From the NCBI GenBank assembly GCA_024180945.1, contig JAKSGN010000043.1, positions 2,604,001-2,668,000 on the forward strand: a stretch of DNA of 64,000 bases, written 5' to 3'. The stretch's first letter is position 1; every line of letters starts with the position of its first letter. Positions 24,926 through 34,356 of this stretch are shown here, piece after piece. The notes beneath the pieces were generated by a model. It worked only from the letters and a program-made list of their open reading frames with translations. It did not search any database and had not been told where the DNA came from. Made by a program: the position numbers and the translations under genes. The stretch comes from Macrophomina tecta (Eukaryota; Ascomycota; Dothideomycetes; Botryosphaeriales; Botryosphaeriaceae).

Positions 24926-27900
24926 ATGTCGGTCATAGGTCTGCGACCAACAGCGACCTGCGTCCGAGCCCCGAAAGGGCCAGAAACTGCGGCTGAGGTT
25001 TCCATCAATACGTTCACCTCCGCTAATACAAGATCCGCTGTCGTTGAAATAGCAGCAAAAACCTTTTCTGGAATCCTGCGCCCTCACATATTGATATCAG
25101 TGGCCATGGCTGCGCTGTGGCATTTGATGTGAGTAGCCCCTGTTCTCCCAATGCTTTGTGCCGTCTTCTTTGATGACTCCACGCAGACATCCCAGTAATA
25201 AATATATATTTATTATTAAGGGCATATTTATTGTTAAGCTTTTCCATAAGGATAATAATATAGACGCTGCCAATAAATATATATTGTTAACTATTAATAA
25301 TATAGGCCCACTATTTTCCAGCGCCAATTCCCCCAGAGTGTTTCAGATTAAATTGCAGTCTTGTACGCATATTACTGCTTATCAGGCCTCTAGATAGGAG
25401 GTGAACTCCAATGTTTGTAACTCCTAGCAACCGAAACTGCTGCCTCGCCATACCCGTCACGTAGCAAGTACGCAGTTCGTAATACATCAGCGACATATCT
25501 CTACACACGACAATGGACGTCAACATATCCTCACTGCCCCAATCCAATGCCCCGTCAAGTTCTTCCTCCGTGGTACCCTCTGACAGTGCCTCACAAGTTG
25601 CCAGCACACTGTCAGAACCCGAGGCATCGTCAGCCCAGCATACGGTCAAGAGACGGAAACTGAGAGCCACATCAACATGGGATCACTTTCGAGAAGCTCA
25701 AGGCGACGAGCCACGTACTATGAGCGGGAAATTACTTCACTACTGCACGCGTTGTCGCAATCCATCCTGGTCAACCCACATATCTGGCAACGCCCGCTAT
25801 CATCTCGAGAAGGCTCATCACATACTTGTTCGAGAGGATTCAAAATCTCAAAACAGGCGCCAACTAGCCATCGAAAATGCCTTCGCAAGAACAACCGGCA
25901 AGCGGCTGCAGCAAGTCAGGGAGAATGAGATGAACACTCTACAGAGTGTAATCAATGTCGATGCCTTTCGAGAGGCACAGATGTTGCTATCCGCACATAA
26001 ACATTTACCGCTCAACTTCGTAACCTGGCCGGAATACCAGGCACTTCTGGCCGCGATAAACCCTGCCGTTGAAGAGTTCCTAACTGATTCCGGTAGCACA
26101 GTTGCGGCGGACTTGGATAGGGCCTACGATGCGCATCAACAATCCGTAAAGGAATGGCTAGAACGTGCCCGGAGCCTCGTACACATTGCTATGGACGTAT
26201 GGTCTTCTCCTCAGCGGAAGGCCTATCTCGCTGTTCACGCCCAATGGGTTGACGAGGCCTACAAACCTCGGAAAGCATTGCTAGGGCTACCAAACCTCCG
26301 CCGCTCTCACGCCGGCACGGCTATGGCACCTCACTTGATGACGATTATCCGACAGTACCACTTAGCGCCCCGAATCGGCTACTTCACTGGGGACAATGAC
26401 GCAAAGAATGACACCTGTCTCCGCCAACTTGCTGTTGAGCTGTCGCAAGAGTACGGCCTTACACTTGACCCAGTGTCCTCTCGAACGCGGTGTGCCGGCC
26501 ACATCATTAACTTGTCCCTTCAAGCCTTTCTCTTTGCAACTAGTGAGGACGCTCTGCAGGCCGCAATTGCGCAGGCGCAACACGAGGTAAATGATGTAAC
26601 AGTTGCGGACGCGTTACACGACCAAATTCAGTCGAACACTTGTCACAAGAGTCACGACAGGCGCAAGAAACGCCATGACACTGCCGGCTGGCGGAGCATC
26701 GGCCCAATGGGTAAACTCCACAACATTGCGGTGTTCATCCGTAATTCCACAGTGCGCAACGATGCATGGGATGACATTGCAGAAAAGGCGCTTGGAATTG
26801 ACAATATCACCCGTTGGAACTCATGGTTCAAGTTGCTTGATGCGGCTATCAGCCAAGAGGGTCCATTGTCAATATTCCTCAACCAATACCACAACGAGCT
26901 GGAAGACGACATCCTCACACATGATGATTGGCAAGTACTCAAAATGACTCACGAGTTCTTGCAGCCGTTTTACCAAGCGACCTTGGAGCAGCAAATGGAG
27001 TGGGCATCAATAGATCAGGTGCTAGAGAATATGGATATTCTTTTCATGCAGTTTGAGAATGCCAAGGTAAGCCATGGACGGCTCGATCGATTACCAGACC
27101 TGGACTGATGTTAAAGCAGGGCAAATACGCCAGCAACGCGCGTATGGTTCATTCCATTCACATGGGTTGGTGGGTTCTCTCGAAGTATTATGAAGAGAGT
27201 GACAGAAACCCAATATATGCCACGGCATTATTGCTCCATCCAGAAAAGCGCCGGAGGTACCTTGACCGCCACTGGGCAGAGGAATGGAGGCAGACCGCTA
27301 TTGCTGGTGCACGGCAGCATTGGGCGAAGTACAAGGACCGGCCACTCCCGTCGGAGTCCGCGGCTCGGCTGAACGACGAACGACGGGAAGTAACACCGTA
27401 CGAGCGTATCAAGCAGTCAATGAGTGTCTTGGATGAACCCGGAGATGAGGATGAATTCGAAAAATTCGTCAATTCTCCGCCAAGACCTATGACGACCAAA
27501 ACACCGCTTGAATGGTGGTGTCGAGAAGAACAGAGGATTGAGTATCCACGTTTACACCAATTGGCCATTGACATACTAAGTGTGCCGGCGATGTCCGACG
27601 ATCCGGAACGGGTATTCTCTTGCGCAAGGCGGACAATTTCTTGGGACAGGGCACGGCTCTCGCCTGATACTATCGAGAAGCTTCAATGCCTGAGCAACTG
27701 GGTGAAGAATGACTTGGTCCGCAAAGTCTACGTGGCAGTAGATGGTAAGGTCATGGATATTGCTGGCGGCAACGACGACATGCATGGCGCTTCAGTTTTA
27801 TATTAATAATTATTGATAAGCTTAGCAATCGATAATAATATTAGGATCTGCCAATGAATACATAAGAATATGTCAATATTATGTATTTATTTATTATTGG

Positions 27901-29327
27901 GATGTCTGACTCCACGGTTCCCCTTCTTCAGAGGTCTCCGACCCATGAATACATTCTTAGTCTGAGAAGCAGTTAACCGCAATTTTTGATTATTCTTCTG
28001 ACTAGGCTTGCCGCTAACCAATCCTTCTGGCACAGTTGGCGGACGACGCTCCACGCAAACGACAATGCGCTGCAAAATGCCGCCGCCCTCCACACACGCA
28101 ACTCGCTCAATCTGTTGATCGCGCTCACCAGAGATCTCTCTGAGCTCTATTACAGACTGAAGCACAAAATGAGGTGATCTTGTCGCTTCCTACATGATGA
28201 GATAAATGAATTCGAAAATGGATGTGCTTACACGTTACTCGACGAGCCAGGGATTGCGTCAGCGGTCGCAGCGCCAGGCCGATGTGCCGTATCTAAAGGA
28301 CAGGTATTCACTTGCGTAGGTGCTCCATATTCGAGTACTTCACTTGGACTACTGTTGTGAACCGCTTCATGGCCGTCGCACCTCCATCTAGAAGCATTGT
28401 CTGGATGCTCGCAAAGGTTCGCTCTCTATCTGTTTCCTTCAATTTCCTTTCTTTTTTCATGATGACAAACCAGTCTCTCTTCCTGGAGAAGAGATCTGAG
28501 GGTCCCTTTACTTGGGTATGTTCGGTCTTACTGTTGAAGAGTACACCGGTCACGCGCCTGGCCGAGCAACTGCGGACTAGACTGGCAAACGCGCCGTGGA
28601 ATTCTATGTTAAGCGTGATCTGACAGAATTCTCATACAAAGCACTGCGAATCTCCTTTCATGAGGCACGCGCTGACAAGATGTGAGTACAGGTTGAAGTC
28701 CCGACCGCTTGACATAAGTCACAAATACATGTACAGAATGGTGAGGTACCTCCCTCTTCTCTCCTCCCCCTCCTTCCTCTCCTCTCGCTTCTTTCTTCAC
28801 AGTCTAATGCAGTTCGAAGAAATTGATCCTGATCATCCTACATTTGGCACGAGAGCACGTCGATTAATTCAAGGCAAGGATCAAAGAGTTTCCCAGCGAG
28901 CCAAGTCGTTCGGACTTAAGATGCAGGTAAGAATACTCCCTTACCTTGGAGCTACCTGTTGTGTCTCACCTGATGATACCTCGTCGCCTTTTATCACGGC
29001 ATTTTGAAAACTCCTTAGGAGTGTGATGAAACACTGACATTACGAAATGGCATTCCTCGTCTGATTGAACACAGAAAACCGAACTTTTGCACCTTGCATT
29101 TGTAGAGAAAAGCTTTGCTAACGTTGGGAATATGCCCAGATATTATAACTTGAGAGCCTTAATGGTCTGCATGTACAACGTCTATAACTTGAACACAAAG
29201 TAAGACCTGTCCCGATATCACGTACCAAGTTGCCTTACCTCCTCTCATCATGAGTGTTACTCATTTGCTTTTTAGAGAGTCAGATACAATGGCCTTGTTA
29301 AGTCTGACCGCAGGCAATGCCGGCTGA
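24926..29327 (+). CDS. Unrecognised gene of at least nine exons, with a hAT element in intron 1
   Basis: Exons 24926-25128, 28036-28173, 28247-28303, 28395-28416, 28474-28515, 28581-28681, 28803-28926, 29075-29199 and 29276-29327 join with every phase matching and end at a TGA, giving 287 aa with no internal stop. Most introns have good signals: intron 1 has GTGAGT, CCGCTAACC and GGCACAG; others use GTATGT, GTGAGT, GTAAGA and GTAAGACC. The introns after exons 2-4 have weaker sites (GTGATC, GTATTC, GTTCGC), so exons 3-5 are the least certain. A possible membrane segment (ILISVAMAALWHLIW) spans the exon 1/2 junction. The exon 2 stretch LTRDLSELYYRLKHKM and exon 6 stretch RAVEFYVKRDLTEFSYKAL look clearly coding. 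I know no family. A further 5' exon is likely. Intron 1 is 2,907 bp with the transposon and about 174 bp without it and one copy of its target duplication. Confidence 0.55.
25176..25183 (+). repeat. Left 8-bp target-site duplication of the hAT element
   Basis: ACTCCACG directly precedes the element and is repeated exactly at 27909-27916. Confidence 0.9.
25184..27908 (+). mobile_element. Complete hAT-superfamily DNA transposon
   Basis: The element is 2,725 bp, bounded by 21-bp terminal inverted repeats (25184-25204 and 27888-27908) that start CAGACATCCCA and differ at one position. It is flanked by a perfect 8-bp duplication, ACTCCACG. The CAG terminus and 8-bp duplication are hAT hallmarks. 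The single gene inside (25513-27806) is open apart from one intron. Subterminal AT-rich DNA holds a direct repeat: 25251-25280 and 27831-27860 share GATAATAATAT and CTGCCAAT. With intact ends, an intact duplication and an intact transposase, it is young and possibly autonomous. It lies in the first intron of the unrecognised multi-exon gene. Confidence 0.95.
25513..27806 (+). CDS. hAT family transposase
   Basis: Exons 25513-27066 and 27120-27806 join in phase 0 over a 53-bp intron (GTAAGC...AAGCAG) to give 746 aa. A BED-type zinc finger lies at about residues 55-105 (WDHF, CTRC, then HISGNARYHLEKAH). The RNase H-like catalytic region follows, with Asp candidates in HIAMDVWSS and YFTGDND and the CAGHIINL block (about 310-325). 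The C-terminal hAT dimerisation domain is complete: EYPRLHQLAIDILSVPAM, then RVFSCARRTISWDR and RLSPDTIEKLQCL. The protein cuts and reinserts the element by binding its ends. There is no internal stop or frame break. The ATG at 25513 follows the left terminus by about 330 bp. Confidence 0.95.
27888..27916 (+). repeat. Right terminal inverted repeat and target duplication of the hAT element
   Basis: 27888-27908 is the inverted counterpart of the left end with one mismatch in 21. 27909-27916 (ACTCCACG) repeats the left target duplication. Confidence 0.9.
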
Positions 29328-29525
29328 CTTAAGTCTGTCGAGGTCCGGGACACACAATCAAGAACTGGAAATTGTTAAGGCAGGAGTAGGCCTATCGCCT
29401 TGGCAGTCCTAGATAGCTAGCTACTTGCGAGTGCACTTCAACAAAAATCAACAGTACAATCAGAGACTTGCTTTTCACTTCTTTCGAGCTTCTGCCTCAG
29501 CAAACATCAGCCTGGCTAGACGTCT

Positions 29526-29905
29526 GTGGTGACCAAGGGAGATCACTCAAGGGACCCAATGCCCCACATCGAGTCCTTTACAGCGCAGTGGCTGTCAAGA
29601 GAACATCGACTAGTAAGACTAGTCAAGATTTTCTTTGCGGTACCGCTTCTAGTCCGGATTTCCGCCATGCAAAACGTAAGCCTGCATTCACTCTATTCTC
29701 AAGTCTCTACACGATGCAGATCTCCTCTTGTGCTTCCTCTTCTCCTCTAAAGACATTTGCAAAGAAACAAGAGTGTTTGTCCCATAGACTGGCATTAACA
29801 ACTGGATATACGGACCATCAGCTCTCTAACACACAGCAGTTTGCAAGACTTCTGCCGGCTATGACCTACCCAAGCCAGGCATTGCCGACGCGTCGAGTTC
29901 CCTGA
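29526..29905 (+). CDS. Possible small two-exon gene, unrecognised
   Basis: A frame starting MVTKGDHSRDPMPH reaches a GTAAGCC donor at 29674. A 44-bp candidate intron ends in GATGCAG at 29717, and the frame continues in phase 0 to a TGA, giving about 111 aa. A Leu/Val-rich stretch (LVRLVKIFFAVPLLV) could be a membrane segment. No similarity is recognised, and competing frames are equally open, so this is weak. It follows the multi-exon gene by 200 bp. Confidence 0.25.
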
Positions 29906-29909
29906 GGAA

Positions 29910-31018
29910 ACAATAAAGAAAAGTAAGTCAACCCTCGCCCATTGGCTCCATCATCTGATGTTGAGAATCCCCTCATGGTTTTCGACATTTGGAATACTGG
30001 CTGTATTGTGATCAACCCACCTGTCTGACGGGGGAACGTGCAGAAGAGATACAGAGCTTGCTAGAAGCCCTTGCCACGTCCGACAATCATTTTCCCATGC
30101 AGCTTCATGCATTCCGTCGGAACGTACGCGGGCTGAACCGTAAATATGTTCTTTTTATACACTAGGCCGGATCCTCAGAGGGGGTTGTCGATGGAAGGAT
30201 TGCAAATGGTCATGGCGAAGCTGGCAGCATGACAAAGGTTTTTGCACTTACCTCAGCGGGCCCTGGGGGTGAGGGGAAGCCTGGCGGGTTTTTGGTAGGT
30301 TACTGTGTCTGAAGTAAATAATCAGTGGCAAGCAGAGTGTGATAACCAAGACCACCCAAAAATTCTGCCCAAGGGGCAAAGACTACGCGCGGAACACCTC
30401 ATGGAGCGTCCCAAATTTTGGCAACAGATGGTCGCATGGCTACCTCAACAGTACGATGGGACGCTTGCGAGTCCGTCCCACAACATCACCTCTCCTCCCT
30501 TCCTCCACTTCCTCGCTCAAGTTACTCTCTGCTCAGAGACTGGCAGTCTACCATCGCTTTTTTTTGGCCTCGGAGAACTCAAACTGGATTTGGCTGCCTC
30601 TGGCTTGGAAAGTCGAGTCAGCCCAAAGGGAAGCTAGTCCCGGTCACTACATCATAGCGTGGATACATCTGCACAATATACTTCTTCATATTTCTTCGCC
30701 CCTCCTTCCGGGTGCTTCGGCCATTGCAACGGCAGTTCGGTCATTCACTCAGCTGTGTTAAACTGCCACCCTCTTTGATGTTGTGAAGCAACTGAATGTG
30801 CCTCGTTTTTGAACCTGAGGTTCTAAGCCAGCAGACATTCAGAGCACCTTCCAACTGTATAGTTAATGAATGGCGCAGCCTTTACCACAAAGCAAACTTT
30901 CAAAGGAAACTTCAATCTGCGACGGTTTTAAGAATCTCCACGGTAACTGAACTCTCCTCAAATGTCAAAGCCCAGCGGCTGTCCCGTAGCAGTTCGGCAT
31001 GATGGCTCCGAGGCCTTG
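29910..31018. other. Intergenic stretch, nothing supported
   Basis: Overlapping short frames at 30305-30761 lack a recognisable domain or consistent splice signals. The last part acts as the upstream region of the secreted-protein gene at 31091. Confidence 0.4.
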
Positions 31019-31026
31019 TATATAAG
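31019..31026 (+). promoter_or_regulatory. TATA box of the secreted cysteine-rich protein gene
   Basis: TATATAAG lies 65-72 bp upstream of the ATG at 31091, followed by an A/C-rich leader (CAACATCGAAACAATATG). Confidence 0.6.
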
Positions 31027-31090
31027 TTCCCATAGCGAATGGATTCATGAACCAAACATTGCTAGCAGACATCTTCAACATCGAAACAAT

Positions 31091-31358
31091 ATGCGTCTCT
31101 CCTCCGTCATAATCGCCGTACTGGCTCAGGCTGCGCTGAGCACCGCCGTCTCAGTGCTTTTCCCACGCCAGGGATGCACTCCAGAGACTGCAATCGCTGT
31201 AAGTACGACACCGTCATATATTCGATCCAACGAAGTCCGCTAAAGTGGGTTCTGGTGCTCAGTGCTCCAGTTGCCAGTACTGTAGACAGAATGGGCCTAC
31301 GTGTTCAGTGTGCGAATGTACGGTGTGTATCGCCCTGCCCGATAAAACAGTTAATTAG
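31091..31358 (+). CDS. Small secreted cysteine-rich protein
   Basis: Exon 1 (31091-31198) ends at a consensus GTAAGT. A 64-bp intron has CGCTAAAG as branch point and GTGCTCAG as acceptor. Exon 2 (31263-31358) continues in phase 0 to TAG. The product is 67 aa. Residues 1-19 form a typical signal peptide (MRLSSVIIAVLAQAALSTA). A short FPR stretch that may be a processing site precedes a mature region of about 40 residues with eight cysteines: one in QGCTPE, then CSSCQYC, CSVCEC and CTVC. The spacing is C-x2-C-x2-C-x6-C-x2-C-x-C-x2-C. Clustered CxxC/CxC pairs recall metallothioneins; size, secretion signal and Cys content recall effectors or antimicrobial peptides. Function is unknown. The TATA box, start context and splice phase argue for a real gene. 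Confidence 0.65.
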
Positions 31359-31643
31359 GGCCAACACGACAGACGGAGTTAGTCAGTATTGTCTTTCTCT
31401 AAGCACTGGAAATGAGACTGAACCCTACAAGCAGGAGCTGAAGCCAAGAACCTGAAATCCTGTCATTGTAAGACGACGAGAACGTGAGACTCGTCGGGAG
31501 AGCAATGAGCCATTGCATTTGGGACCAATTAATGGAAGTGAACATTCTCGGGCACCAAAAGCACCATCCGCAGCTATATAGCGGCGTTTTGTGGGCGTAA
31601 ACAGTCAGTCCAGGACGAGAACAATGTTTGTCTCGCCACAACA

Positions 31644-33402
31644 TCACAACTTCGCATCACTAGCCCTGTTCACCATTCCATCCTCCTCCTCCTCCCCACC
31701 AAACCTTGGTAACCTCTCTACAAACTCCCCCCACGCCTCCTCTGTCAACAAGGGCGCCCTCGCAAACGGCGCCACGCCCTCCCACCCCTCCGCCACCAGC
31801 CTCTCCAGCCTCGGCAACAGCCTCGTCAACACCTCCTCCTCCCTCCTCTGGATGTCCGCCCTCTTCCACCCAAGGTTCTCCACGAACCAACTGGCCCCTT
31901 CCTCCACCACCCCCACCTCAAACACATCCAACAAATCCCCCGACACGCCCTTCTCCCTAGCGCCTTCATACGCCAGCGCCCACCCCATCGCCTCCGCCAC
32001 GCGCTCGCACAGCGGCAGCACCGCTGCATTAAATCCTTCATCCATGACATCCCTCGACCCGGCCGGCAACGCTCTCACCACATCCCTCGCCTCCTCCAGC
32101 AGCCCCGCGGCATACCGCACGACGGGCGCGTCCGGGTAGCGCGACGACGGGAGTTGCTGGCCGCTCAGAAGCAGCTCCGACACGAGCCGAATCGCGATAA
32201 CGACGACGTCGCCCTCGGCGAGGGAGTTGCCACGCATGAGGCTCTGGCAGGAGATGATCGCATTGTGCTCGTAGAGTCCCTGGGCGCCGCAGCAGTCGGC
32301 GAGGGATGAGAGGATGCGTTGCGTTGAGCGCTGAATCGCGCACTTGAAGGGGATGGCGGTGGCGGCTTGGAGGGCGGGGGCGGCTTTTGCGGCTGTGAAG
32401 AGCGAGGCCGCGTGCTGGGCGGCGGCTTCCCAGACGAAGGCGTGGGCGAGGGCGTGGAGGAGGGGGCGTTGCTGCGTGCGGTAGGCGAGGATCGGGATGG
32501 GCGTGCCGGAGGGGGAGGTTACGTGGCGGCGGGAGGAGTAGCGGGCGGCGGTGTAGGTGCTGAGTTTGAGGCAGGGGACGTTGACGGTGGAGATGGAGAG
32601 CGTGCCGATGCTGGCGCGGTGGATGATGCTGGCGAAGTGGGTGGCGGGGTTGGAGGGCTTGGTGAGGGTGCCGAGGAGCGCGGTGGAGGGAAGATGCTTG
32701 TGTGTGAAGGTCGTTACGGCGTGGTCGACGGCGGGCGAGCCTGCGCGCTTGGGGAGGGCGTGCGAGACGACGCCAGGCTCCATGGCTTGGCCGTCATGGA
32801 GCATGACCCAGAACGGCCGGATGCCGCGGTCTTCGTTCTGGACGATGAGTCTGGCGAATACGATGCCGCCGCTGGGCATGGCAGCGTCCGGCGTAGTCCA
32901 TGACATGAATTTGGCGGCCTGTTCGTGGGGGGTGTGGAGCTCGAAGGTGCCATCTGGCTGGAGAGTTGCGGTGGACTTCAGCTCATCTGCATCGACTCCC
33001 CATCCCACTTCGGTAAGGAGGAATTGGCCGACAAGGTCGAAATTCAAAAGTTTCTCGGCCAGAGGCTGGAGGTCTGGCCGCTCGGGGAGGTAGTCACCCA
33101 GGGTACCGATGCACAAATTTAGGTGTGTGGTGAGGATAACCAAAGCGTTGCCGGATTCGGCATGGATGAGGTCCAGATGGAAGGCCCAAAATCTCGGGGA
33201 TAACGACACGACGTCTTGCAGGGAAAGGGCTGTGAAAGACTTAGGTGGTGCGAGGCTGGGATCGACAGTGCTACCTACCGTAGTGACGACCGATTAGCCG
33301 GGCTCTGTCATAAGCATTCTTGATGTCCGCCGGCGATGCAAACCCTGTTGGATTACCAGCTGCAAAGGGCTCAAGGGACAGAAGGCTTTCGGTGCTGGGC
33401 AT
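31644..33402 (-). CDS. Acyl-CoA oxidase-like flavoprotein
   Basis: Exons 33402-33279 and 33229-31644 (minus) join in phase 1 over a 49-bp intron (GTAGGT...TTCACAG), restoring RHYALSLQDVV, and give 569 aa. The middle region has the acyl-CoA oxidase/dehydrogenase beta-domain pattern: GQFLLTEVGWG, STATLQPDGTFELHTP, GIVFARLIVQNEDRGIRPF. A helical C-terminal half follows. Family members oxidise acyl-CoA with FAD, usually in peroxisomes. The protein is shorter than typical peroxisomal acyl-CoA oxidases (about 660-700 aa), and I see no PTS1 (it ends in DAKL), so it is a diverged member that may act on an unusual acyl thioester. It is divergently placed from the ABC transporter, sharing about 950 bp of upstream DNA. 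Fold confident, substrate unknown. Confidence 0.8.
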
Positions 33403-34356
33403 GGCTACGCAAATTTTGAGGCCAAAAACTACCTCGGCCAGTGGAAACGCACCAGAGCAGATTTATAAAGGGCTTCATCGCGTCCACAAATAGCATCGTG
33501 TGCGGCACAGACGGAGGGCTCTCGACATGTTCGCGCCAAGAAACCGGATTGGGAAATTATAGTGGGCCGAGGGAAGGCGATGACGGTGAGCTGAGAAGAC
33601 CAGTTGCTTCTTCGGAAGGCTGATGGCGTTCGCTGACAGCGCCGTCAGCCGGCCAGCCAGTGAGAAGCGGAAGCGAAGAGCCGCTGAGGCTCAGCAACGT
33701 TGGACATGGCGCAGGCGGCGTTATTTCCAGCGATCATATGATGCGGCGTTGGTTCCTGAAGCTGTCCTCTATAAGGAAAGGCCTGCGGCGCAGAGGACAT
33801 CCCGATAAGACAGTGGAGTGCGCGGACGATGGCGCGCCGGAGAGCGAGGGCTGCATGCCACCTAGTTCCCTTTTCTCGCCTTGTGCCGAAGCCCTCGATC
33901 TTGCGCGGACGTTGGTGCAGCGGCCCCGGGCGCATATCTGGGCGCGGAGAAGGAGGGGGAGCGAGAGCGACGGAGGCAGACGCGGCACAGCCCAGGTCTA
34001 GAGGCGGATGCTTATCGATAAGACGGGGGATGGACTCCAGGGCGTTTCAACATTCCTTAGTCCAGGCTGCCATTCGGTCGACGCCATGACCTGAGGCCGC
34101 TGCGCAGATTTCGACACGAACCGACCCCGGGGACGACCGATCTCGCACTGTGACCGGCCCGGATGCTGGCATCGAGCAGGCGCCTTGGACCCGGTTGCGT
34201 GCTCGGAGGCCAGCCGGGATGTGGGAGTGCGTGTAACGCGTCACCGCCACGCGAGAGCTCGTCAACCCAGCTGCCCGCCGTCTCCCCGGCCTCTCCCCTC
34301 CACTCCCCCAGCTGCTCTTCGAACGGCAGTCTTGGCACCTCTCGCGCGCCATCGCC
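33403..34356. promoter_or_regulatory. Shared upstream region of the oxidase-like gene and the ABC transporter
   Basis: A 954-bp divergent intergenic region. Two GATAAGA motifs (near 33803 and 34016) could bind GATA-type nitrogen regulators. The overlapping open frames on both strands follow from GC-rich sequence and are not supported as genes. Confidence 0.4.
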
